This document shows, in pieces, positions 55,201 through 61,319 of a DNA stretch of 61,319 nt (its first letter is position 1; each line of letters opens with the position of its first letter). Position numbers and translations under genes: made by a program. The notes under the pieces are model-generated. The model searched no databases. It had not been told where the DNA came from and was given only the letters and a program-made list of their open reading frames with translations. The stretch lies in contig DAOTNF010000016.1 in NCBI GenBank assembly GCA_035450685.1, forward strand, positions 1 through 61,319, written 5' to 3'. The DNA is from Syntrophosphaera sp035450685. Its GTDB lineage: Bacteria > Cloacimonadota > Cloacimonadia > Cloacimonadales > Cloacimonadaceae.

Positions 55201-55582
55201 TACCGATGATATCGATCATTGTATCTCCCTGGAAAAGCCCCAGGCAGTCATTGCCATTGAAATATGTTACAGTATGGGTAAGGTCTGCAACACCGAGTAT
55301 CGTGGCATTGGCTGAAGAGTTGGCGATCACAAATACGTCGTTGTTTGCAAGGGTGCCGCTCAGTGTTACGCTATTTGTCGAGGACCATTCATTGCCGTTT
55401 GATCCAAGTTTAACGCTATACTGAGACAGGTCAACCGCGGCCCCTGTGCCATTGAAAATTTCGATTGCTTTGTTGTTGGAGGAGCCCTCCACATATTCGG
55501 AGAAAAAGAGTGTCTGAGCCTGGGCAAACATCATGGCGATGAAGCCAAGCAAGATCACTGTTCCAAGCACTTTTTTGATCAT
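52226..55582 (-). CDS. Modular secreted protein: lamin-tail, CHB_HEX_C and OB-like modules, sorting domain
   Basis: A 1118-residue secreted protein (signal peptide cut near AQA-QT). The module order is lamin-tail-type domain (FFSEYVEGSSNNKAIEIFNG), chitobiase C-terminal-like beta domain (TPTFNPPAGVYSG...RYTTNGSEPTETS), OB-like domain (YHIPNEVILTF...), beta domain 2, lamin-tail 2 (FFSEYLEGSSNNKAIEIFNP), beta domain 3, OB-like 2 and the sorting domain with NYPNPFNPSTTIRFTL and KKMVLMK. Large parts are near-identical internal duplications. A GAGG just inside the cdsA stop is the ribosome site. It could be a surface adhesin or nuclease-associated protein; no catalytic residues were seen. Confidence 0.85.
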   Translation of the reverse strand: MIKKVLGTVILLGFIAMMFAQAQTLFFSEYVEGSSNNKAIEIFNGTGAAVDLSQYSVKLGSNGNEWSSTNSVTLSGTLANNDVFVIANSSANATILGVADLTHTVTYFNGNDCLGLFQGDTMIDIIGIYMNNPGTAWDVAGVTGATLNHTLIRKPEVTQGNTDWTSSAGTNADNSEWIVHEQDYVANLGMHTFNPGGGNHAATPTFNPPAGVYSGTISVSISSTTAGASIRYTTNGSEPTETSTLYTAPISVNSTTTIKARAYAAGMDPSYVASATYTFPTMIQNIAALRAANADGTTVYHIPNEVILTFQQNWRHQKYIQDATGGILIDDYPGIITTTYNIGDGITGITGTLSRYTTQMLQFWPTINTPPASSTGNAIPTPELTIAQINADLETHQGRLVRINGLHFTSPSGNYATGQSYNIQDATGTMVFNTGFYDADYIGTPMHTGDFDLLAIVTQYNTTSQITARMLSDFNPGGATQVATPSFNPPAGTYVNPINVTISCTTAGATIRYTTNGSDPTESSALYSTPIAISENTTIKARAYAADLDPSSIATAVYNFSSQQQDLFFSEYLEGSSNNKAIEIFNPTGTTADLSQYTVKLASNGNEWSSTNSVTLSGSLPNGAVYVIANAGASADILNIADLTHTVTYFNGNDCLGLFHGETLIDIIGVYQENPGTAWPVAGVEGATLNHTLIRKPAVTQGNIDWASSAGTNMDDSEWLVHDMDYTADLGTHTYEPGGGDQVATPTFNPPAGAYSQPISVTISTTTPGATIRYTTNGNDPTESSTVYTAPIQVSSNTTIKARAYAAGMDPSYIATATYSFAVEVQNLTQLRQQTPGDGTVYRVSGEVVLTAKQNFRNQKWLQDADAGIMIDDPSGIITSNYNIRDGIQGLTGTIVRYNNMLELVPTVNPGPASSTGNILNIPSVTTAMVSANVEQYQARLVRFENAHFVETGNFASGTNYTLEDNAGTIVFRTVIYEADYIGQPIPSGNMTIAAIVSQYNQTPQVFARMQSDLGFVSVEDDLNAPLKNQLIGNYPNPFNPSTTIRFTLEKSTPAQVTIYNQKGQLVKSFTLDNPAKGMNSVTWNGTDDNGRSVANGVYLFRLKSGSYTSTKKMVLMK

Positions 55583-55586
55583 GTTG

Positions 55587-56384
55587 TTACCTCACTTTTT
55601 CTAATAAATAAACCGCACAATATAGGAACGAACCAGCCAGCAGCACGCTATCAGAACGGTCTAATATGCCGCCATGGCCGGGAATAAGATTTGAACTGTC
55701 TTTCAAGCCACAATAGCGCTTTAACATACTTTCTGCCAAGTCACCGATTTGTCCAACTACCCCTGCTGCGAAAGCGCAAAGCAGCAGCAGCGCAAGATCA
55801 TCAAACAACCCGACATAATAAAGTATAACCACGATGACCACAGGAACGATAGCCCCCGTCAGGAATCCTTCCAAAGACTTATTGGGACTCATTTTAAAGA
55901 TTCCCCGCTTTTTGCCCAAGGCTGTCCCGATAAAATAGGCTGTGGAATCGGTGATCCAGATGAGCAGAATCAAGAGAAGCAAGAGGTAGGAATCTTGCTG
56001 CTCTACACCGAGCCTGACGATCATGGCGGGGATAACGGCAGTATATAGGGAACCAAAAAAGGCCAGTGCCAGTCTGGGAATACTGTCCTTTTCACACCAC
56101 CAGATAACTCCATCGACTATGGCTATCAGGAACAACGCACACACAACCGGCAGCATGGCTGCAGGATATAAAACTATGCACAAATATGCAGCTATTGAAA
56201 CAGGCAACCAATGCCAACCGATTTTGTGGTGAGTCTGCCTCAGCATTGCTATGTATTCATGAGTGCATAGCAGGCTTACCAGGGTGAATACAGCTATCAG
56301 CCAGTATCCTCCCAGATACATGGCCCCCAGAACAATGGGGATGAAAACGACCGATACCGCCACTCGTTTTTGGAGTTCTGTCAT
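55587..56384 (-). CDS. cdsA: Phosphatidate cytidylyltransferase CdsA
   Basis: A 265-residue membrane enzyme making CDP-diacylglycerol. It has about seven hydrophobic segments, SPNKSLEGFLTGAIV and the full family signature SMLKRYCGLKDSSNLIPGHGG followed by ILDRSDS. It follows uppS by five bases, the classic uppS-cdsA order. The usual next genes (dxr, rseP, bamA) are absent. Confidence 0.95.
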   Translation of the reverse strand: MTELQKRVAVSVVFIPIVLGAMYLGGYWLIAVFTLVSLLCTHEYIAMLRQTHHKIGWHWLPVSIAAYLCIVLYPAAMLPVVCALFLIAIVDGVIWWCEKDSIPRLALAFFGSLYTAVIPAMIVRLGVEQQDSYLLLLLILLIWITDSTAYFIGTALGKKRGIFKMSPNKSLEGFLTGAIVPVVIVVILYYVGLFDDLALLLLCAFAAGVVGQIGDLAESMLKRYCGLKDSSNLIPGHGGILDRSDSVLLAGSFLYCAVYLLEKVR

Positions 56385-56389
56385 GGTAG

Positions 56390-57124
56390 CTATACCCCTC
56401 CAAATCTACGGTTGCGATCCTGATAATCAAGCAGAGCCTTGAGCATTTCGGTTTTTCCGAAATCCGGCCACAATGTTTCTGTGATATATATTTCAGAATA
56501 GGCGCTTTGCCAGAGCAGGAAGTTTGATAACCGTTTTTCGCCGCTGGTCCGGATGATCAGATCCGGATCAGGTTGCCCTGCAGTGTAGAGATAACTGGAA
56601 AAGCTTTCAGGAGTGAGGTTTTCGATCAGGTGCTCCTTTTGCTTTGCCTCCCGAACCAGCTTCCGGATGCCTTCCACGATTTCCAGCCTGCCTCCATAAT
56701 TAAAGGCAATGTTGACACACATGCCTGTATTTTTATCTGTCATTGCTGCCAATTTGTGAATATCGACAAGATATTGAGGGTCCAGCTTGATGTCACTGCC
56801 AATGAAGCCAACCCTGATATTCTGCTTGTTTAGCTCAGGAATCTCTTTAAGCAGTCGTTCCTTAAGCATTTTCAATAAATCTCTGACTTCATCCTCTGGC
56901 CTGTTCCAGTTTTCTGTGGAAAAAGCATAAAAAGTGAGATACTTCAATTGGAGTTCCACCCCCAGTTCCACTACCTGCCTGATCGATTTTGCCCCTGCCC
57001 GGTGCCCATAGATCCGGGCTTTGCGCCTTTGCGTTGCCCAACGTCCATTACCGTCCATGATGATTCCCACATGAATCGGTAGTTTCGAGGGGTCAAGTTT
57101 GGGGATTAGATCCTTGTAGCTCAT
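56390..57124 (-). CDS. uppS: Undecaprenyl diphosphate synthase (isoprenyl transferase)
   Basis: A 244-residue cis-prenyltransferase supplying the wall and LPS lipid carrier. It shows VGIIMDGNGRWATQRRKAR, AGAKSIRQVVE, LTFYAFSTENWNRP and the C-terminal RTSGEKRLSNFLLWQSAYSE. The length is normal. It starts in a four-base overlap with the prfB stop. Confidence 0.96.
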   Translation of the reverse strand: MSYKDLIPKLDPSKLPIHVGIIMDGNGRWATQRRKARIYGHRAGAKSIRQVVELGVELQLKYLTFYAFSTENWNRPEDEVRDLLKMLKERLLKEIPELNKQNIRVGFIGSDIKLDPQYLVDIHKLAAMTDKNTGMCVNIAFNYGGRLEIVEGIRKLVREAKQKEHLIENLTPESFSSYLYTAGQPDPDLIIRTSGEKRLSNFLLWQSAYSEIYITETLWPDFGKTEMLKALLDYQDRNRRFGGV

Positions 57125-58240
57125 TTGCTGCCGTTTTTAGACTTAGCCTGTTCTTTCAACCAGGCGTAGATAAAACCATCCAGATCGCCATCCATGACTC
57201 TGTCCACCGTGCCCACCTCATGGTTAGTACGGTGGTCTTTAACCATTTGATAGGGTTGGAAAACATAGGATCGGATCTGATTTCCCCACCCGATGTCTGT
57301 CTTGCTGGATTCTTCCTTCTTCTTCTCGGCTTCCCTCTGTTCTTCATAATACTGGTACAGACGGGATTTGAGGATGTTCATTGCTTTTTCCCTGTTCTGT
57401 ATTTGGGAGCGCTCATTCTGGCAACTGACCACAATCCCTGTGGGCTGATGGGTGATACGGACGGCTGAATCTGTGGTGTTCACATGCTGGCCACCGGCTC
57501 CGCTGGAACGGTAAGTGTCTATCTTCAGGTCTTTAGCATCGATTTCAACTTCGATGTCATTGTCAAACTCAGGATACACATACACGGAAGCGAAAGAGGT
57601 CTGTCTTTTTCCTTGAGCGTTGAAAGGCGATATCCTCACCAATCTATGGATTCCGACCTCTGCTTTCAGCATCCCGTAGGCAAAATTGCCACCCACTTCA
57701 ACTGTTACGCTTTTAATGCCAGCCTCTTCTCCGGGCAGCATGTCGATAATATTGAAAGAGTAATTATTCCGTTCCGCCCAACGTGAGTACATGCGCAAGA
57801 GCATCTCAGCCCAATCCTGGGCTTCAGTTCCTCCAGCGCCCGCGTGGATGCTGAAAACAGCGTCATTGCGGTCATACTTGCCATTCAGATAGCATTCGAT
57901 TTCCGCTTTTTCTATGAACTGGCGCTGATTTTCCAGCGATTTGATGGCTTCACCAAAAAGATCTTCATTGAAGTCCTCTTCCAGGAAGGAGATGTAGGTT
58001 TGCAGTTCATCTTTGAGGTTATCAAGGGTATTGATATGTTCAATCTGATCATTGATCAGACTCAGCTGCTTGGTAATCTTTTTCGCTTCTGCCTGGTCAG
58101 TCCAAAAATCGGGGCTGTTAACCTTCATTTCCAGATGGGATGCTATTTCTTCCTGTTTATCCAGATCAAAGTAACCTCCTGATCTCACCGATTTGTAAGA
58201 TCATAGCAGAGGCTTCTTTTTTATAATCAATGAATTCCAT
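57121..58240 (-). CDS. prfB: Peptide chain release factor 2 with programmed +1 frameshift
   Basis: RF2 releases peptides at UGA and UAA. The zero frame runs from ATG 58240 through 24 codons to CTT at 58171-58169, followed by an in-frame TGA (58168-58166). The +1 frame resumes with GAT at 58167 and continues to 57121, giving 372 residues. It shows GAGGTEAQDWAEMLL, the SPF stop-recognition tripeptide in RISPFNAQGKRQTS and GGQ in SSGAGGQHVN. Counting only from the downstream frame truncates the N-terminus. It heads an operon with uppS and cdsA. Confidence 0.95.
58165..58180 (-). promoter_or_regulatory. Programmed +1 frameshift site of prfB
   Basis: On the minus strand, AGGAGG (58180-58175), TTA, CTT and TGA followed by T. 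The spacing equals the canonical AGGGGG-TAT-CTT-TGA-C; AGGAGG is a perfect anti-Shine-Dalgarno match. The base after UGA is U. Confidence 0.93.
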
Positions 58241-58279
58241 GAGTAACACCTAACTTAAAATTATTCCAGTTATTTCCAA

Positions 58280-58306
58280 TTATCACGGCTGCCCCAATTT
58301 GTCAAT
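58280..58306 (-). promoter_or_regulatory. Promoter candidate of the prfB operon
   Basis: On the minus strand, TTGACA (about 58306-58301), 15-base spacer, GATAAT (58285-58280). The spacer is shorter than ideal. Nearby on the plus strand, TTGACA at 58321 is a possible -35 of hppA without a clear -10. Confidence 0.45.
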
Positions 58307-58424
58307 GCCAATATTTTTCATTGACAGAATAGGGTTGCAACCTGGTCATGGCAATACTGTTTGATACGTTGCAGTAATAGAAATGCGGCGTTTGACATAC
58401 AATTCTAGTACTGAGGTTTTATCG

Positions 58425-60854
58425 ATGGAAATATTTGGATTACCGATAATATGGTTTGTGGCCCCACTTGGGGCTTGCATGGCCTTGGTCTTCGCGATGG
58501 TATTCTTCCGTCAGGTAAAGAGCGCAAACCCTGGCAACAGTAAGATGATTGAAATAGCCACTTATGTGCGCGAGGGTGCATTTGCCTATCTAAAACAACA
58601 ATACAAGGGTGTCACTCTGTTTTTTATCGGAGCATTCATAGTCTTTTTAATAATGGCCTTGGGCCTGAAAGTGTTACACTGGCTGGTGCCCTTCGCCTTT
58701 TTAACGGGAGGATTTTTCAGCGGATTGGCTGGTTACATCGGCATGAACATGGCCACTCTGGCTTCCAACCGAACAGCGCAAGCTTGTTCGGAAAGCCTGA
58801 ACAAAGGTCTGAAGATAGCCTTTAGAGGCGGAGCAGTAATGGGGCTGACAGTTGTTGGCCTGGCTTTAATCGATATCTCCATCTGGTTTTTCGTGTTGAA
58901 CCAGCTTCACTTTGAATTGCATCAGATAACTGTGATCATGCTCAGTTTTGGCATGGGAGCATCCACACAGGCACTTTTCGCGCGTTTGGGAGGCGGCATA
59001 TATACAAAAGCAGCGGATGTAGGGGCTGACCTGGTGGGAAAAGTGGAAGCCGAAATTCCAGAAGACGATGTGCGCAACCCTGCCACCATAGCTGACAACG
59101 TTGGAGACAATGTTGGCGATGTTGCAGGTATGGGTGCAGACCTTTACGAAAGCTATGCTGGATCTATCTTGGCAACCGCTGCCCTGGGGATGAGCGCGAT
59201 CGCAACTCTGGGGCCTAAGTTTGCTGGCATGGAACTCAATTTCGTTATTGCTCCCATGGTTCTGGCGGGAATCGGCGCCCTCCTTTCCATCCTCGGCGTC
59301 TTTATGGTGAGCACCAAGGAAGAAGCAGACACCAAAGACCTGATGTTTGCGCTCAACAAAAGCGTATATGGAAGCTCCATCTTGATAGCCATTGTAGCAT
59401 TTTTTGTTACAAAATACCTGCTTCCCCCTGAATACTATTTTGGAGTGTTCATTTCAACCGTGATAGGCTTGGCCTGTGGAATCTTGATTGGCTTGTTTAC
59501 CGAGCGGGATACCTCCCACAGTTACCTCCCCACCAGAACCATTGCCTCACAGGGCAAGTATGGCCCTGCCACAGTCATCCTGGAAGGATTTGCTGTAGGG
59601 ATGAGATCGACAGCAGCACCAGTGATAACCATCGTTGTCGGTATTCTGGGCGCGTTTATCTGCTCGCATGGTTTTCAGTCCATAGAAATGGGCCTGTATG
59701 GGATCGGATTTGGCGCAGTTGGAATGCTCGCCACTTTGGGCGTTACTCTGGCTATGGATGCCTTTGGGCCGATAGCCGATAACGCTGGCGGAAACGCTCA
59801 AATGGCAAATCTGCCAGAAAATGTACGTGAGATCACAGACAATCTGGACAGCGTTGGCAACACCACAGCCGCCACCGGAAAGGGTTTCGCGATAGGTTCC
59901 GCTGCGCTCACAGCCATGGCGCTGTTGGCAGCCTATCTGGAAGAAGTGCGAACTGGCTTGATGCTTTTGGGCGACAGGTTGGGAAAGGTGATCCTGCTGC
60001 AGATCAACTACGGCGAAGGCCTGGTTAAAAATGTGCAGGTCAGCAAGGCTACAGTGGCTGATTTTATAAGCTACTATGAAGTGCATGTTTTGAATCCCAA
60101 GTTCCTTTTGGGTGTTTTTATTGGCGGGATGGTAACCTTTGTGTTTTCCGCGCTAACCATCAAAGCGGTCGGTAAAGCCGCGGGAAAGATGGTTGAAGAG
60201 GTCCGCCGCCAGTTCAGGGAGATTCCCGGTATCCTGCTCGGAACAGCCAAACCCGAATATGCAGAGTGCGTAAAGATCGCCACGATCGGGGCTCAACAAC
60301 AGATGCTATTGCCCGCACTTGTTGGAATCCTGACCCCGGTTGTATCCGGTTTGATCCTGGGTGTGGCTGGAGTATTGGGGACACTGGTTGGAGCCCTGGT
60401 CTGCGGTTTTGTGCTGGCCATCATGATGAACAACGCAGGTGGAGCCTGGGACAACGCCAAAAAATATGTGGAAACTGGAGAGTATGGAGGAAAGTCGTCA
60501 CCCGCTCACAAAGCTACAGTGGTTGGCGATACGGTGGGAGACCCCTTCAAGGATACGGCAGGCCCCTGCATCAATATCCTGATAAAGCTTATGAGCATGG
60601 TTTCAGTCGTGTTCGCGGGGCTCATAGTTACTTACTCGCTAAAAGTAGAGACAATCCAGCCTCCCTTTACCACTTTAAAAGTGGAAACATCCCGACACAA
60701 TAAACTTGTCTATATCGATAAAGAATGCCTGGACAAACACGAGTGCGAAAACTGTCACGCCTTGCTCGAAGAATGTGCGGGCAATGCCAGACAGGATAAG
60801 CAGCTATCTTTGCCCGCTGGGGGAGAGACGCCTGGCACGCAAACCAGTCCTTAA
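58425..60854 (+). CDS. hppA: Membrane-bound K+-dependent pyrophosphatase with Cys-rich tail
   Basis: An ion pump that uses pyrophosphate hydrolysis to move H+ or Na+. The 809-residue protein has about 16 membrane segments, the substrate motif DVGADLVGKVEAEIPEDD and NPATIADNVGDNVGD, and C-terminal VGDTVGDPFKDTAGP. GNTTAATGKG (478-487) has Ala where K+-independent enzymes have Lys, so K+ dependence is predicted. H+ versus Na+ specificity is not decided. ATG 58425 follows GAGG at eight bases. After the last helix a 70-residue tail holds Cys768, Cys774, Cys777 and Cys784 with HEC and CENCH, unusual for the family and expected on the periplasmic side. Confidence 0.96.
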   Translation: MEIFGLPIIWFVAPLGACMALVFAMVFFRQVKSANPGNSKMIEIATYVREGAFAYLKQQYKGVTLFFIGAFIVFLIMALGLKVLHWLVPFAFLTGGFFSGLAGYIGMNMATLASNRTAQACSESLNKGLKIAFRGGAVMGLTVVGLALIDISIWFFVLNQLHFELHQITVIMLSFGMGASTQALFARLGGGIYTKAADVGADLVGKVEAEIPEDDVRNPATIADNVGDNVGDVAGMGADLYESYAGSILATAALGMSAIATLGPKFAGMELNFVIAPMVLAGIGALLSILGVFMVSTKEEADTKDLMFALNKSVYGSSILIAIVAFFVTKYLLPPEYYFGVFISTVIGLACGILIGLFTERDTSHSYLPTRTIASQGKYGPATVILEGFAVGMRSTAAPVITIVVGILGAFICSHGFQSIEMGLYGIGFGAVGMLATLGVTLAMDAFGPIADNAGGNAQMANLPENVREITDNLDSVGNTTAATGKGFAIGSAALTAMALLAAYLEEVRTGLMLLGDRLGKVILLQINYGEGLVKNVQVSKATVADFISYYEVHVLNPKFLLGVFIGGMVTFVFSALTIKAVGKAAGKMVEEVRRQFREIPGILLGTAKPEYAECVKIATIGAQQQMLLPALVGILTPVVSGLILGVAGVLGTLVGALVCGFVLAIMMNNAGGAWDNAKKYVETGEYGGKSSPAHKATVVGDTVGDPFKDTAGPCINILIKLMSMVSVVFAGLIVTYSLKVETIQPPFTTLKVETSRHNKLVYIDKECLDKHECENCHALLEECAGNARQDKQLSLPAGGETPGTQTSP

Positions 60855-61112
60855 CCTGATAGAGTAATCTTCCGGCGCTGATCTTAATTGATCGCCTGTA
60901 TGAAGATTGGTGCAAAGTGGCGGAACTGCTCCGCTTAGATAGAAAGAGAGTTTCATACCAATTCGCTTTCTTCAAGCTATTATATGGAATTTGTTATTTG
61001 ATATTCTCCTGTAAAATCCGTGGTAAGGTGAAATGTTGAAGTTCCCCGAAACAAGCACCCATTCCAAAAACAACCGGCATCAATTTCTTGACAACCGCAT
61101 AAATAATCAGAG

Positions 61113-61319
61113 ACATTCCGCAATATCCGTCATACCGCCGTCCTTTGCTGCTCCTCGCTTTTGTGCCATCATCCTTAGGTCATCCTTATAAATTATAAGG
61201 TTGACCCCAGGAAGACCCAGGCTGGAGAGGGTGATGCATATGAGGCCCATCCCTCTATAATATATAGGTGCTATGAAAAGATCGTGGCAAGGTGGAAAGG
61301 TAGAATGGGAATAGCATTG
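61113..61319 (+). repeat. Dispersed intergenic repeat, copy F (runs off the window)
   Basis: A long-form copy in opposite orientation to copy E. The core is at about 61171-61214, followed by GGCTGGAGAGGGTGATGCATATGAGG, ATAATATATAGGTGCTATGA and GGTGGAAAGGTAGAATGG. The part of the gap before it (60855-61112) shows no terminator or gene that I can support. Confidence 0.85.

Noticed and set aside
58321..58400. hppA promoter
   Set aside because: TTGACA occurs at 58321 and again at 58392, but neither has an acceptable -10 box at 15-19 bases; the second would overlap the ribosome site.
64..61319. Dispersed repeats as insertion sequences
   Set aside because: No transposase frame within or near any copy, and copies are too short. 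A non-autonomous element remains possible and is reported as a repeat only.

Overview
This window looks like a chromosomal segment of a Gram-negative bacterium of the FCB group, most likely a Cloacimonadota (Cloacimonas-like) lineage. The evidence is a lipid A acyltransferase, outer-membrane barrel proteins ending in aromatic residues, three secreted proteins with a Por/type IX C-terminal sorting domain (one ending in an NYPNPFNP-type motif plus a KMVLxK tail), a K+-dependent membrane pyrophosphatase, and RF2 with a programmed frameshift. The taxon is an inference from gene content; no rRNA gene is present. Most genes lie on the minus strand in tight, often overlapping operons.

Layout. 1-10340 (minus): nadE, a Cys-rich TPR protein, ribD, a cupin, an M42 aminopeptidase, a small zinc-ribbon protein, a terminator, rsmA, an outer-membrane protein, tadA, tRNA-Ser(CGA), then an ECF vitamin-type transporter whose ATPase is split into two complementary half-proteins, EcfT and the S component. 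10780-20720 (minus): a 1816-residue Ser/Thr kinase-ATPase-TPR-GAF-histidine kinase, a 969-residue TPR protein and a TonB-receptor-like barrel. 21196-24600: trxA-lpxL diverging from htpG. 24843-26700: a small exported protein with a leader ORF, facing prepilin peptidase and another exported protein. 26780-32720: aminotransferase, two sugar-type ABC permeases and a DUF2723/TMEM260-like membrane glycosyltransferase. 32785-40535: TetR regulator with barrel and deacetylase; GNAT, holB, murJ and uvrC. 41035-46472: a surface O-acylation operon (secreted sorting-domain protein, two SGNH hydrolases, MBOAT acyltransferase). 46726-51016 (plus): secreted M14 carboxypeptidase, DUF192 lipoprotein, divergent polysaccharide deacetylase. 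51316-58240 (minus): prfB, uppS, cdsA, a 1118-residue modular secreted protein and a DMT transporter. 58425-60854 (plus): hppA.

The larger gene-free gaps at 1-297, 10339-10779, 20720-21195, 40536-41034, 51017-51315 and 60855-61319 all contain copies of one dispersed repeat family built on a strong palindrome. Two copies carry the same 16-nt CG-rich palindrome, two have an 11-bp iteron-like array at a similar distance, and two long copies lie in opposite orientation around the prfB-hppA segment. No transposase, phage gene, CRISPR array or rRNA was seen.

The most unusual coding finding is the ECF ATPase pair: one protein has the LSGGQ signature without Walker A, and the other has Walker A, Walker B and the H-loop without a signature. 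Together they could form exactly one composite ATP site. A second is the pyrophosphatase, which carries a Cys/His-rich C-terminal tail with a CxxCH motif on the side expected to face the periplasm.
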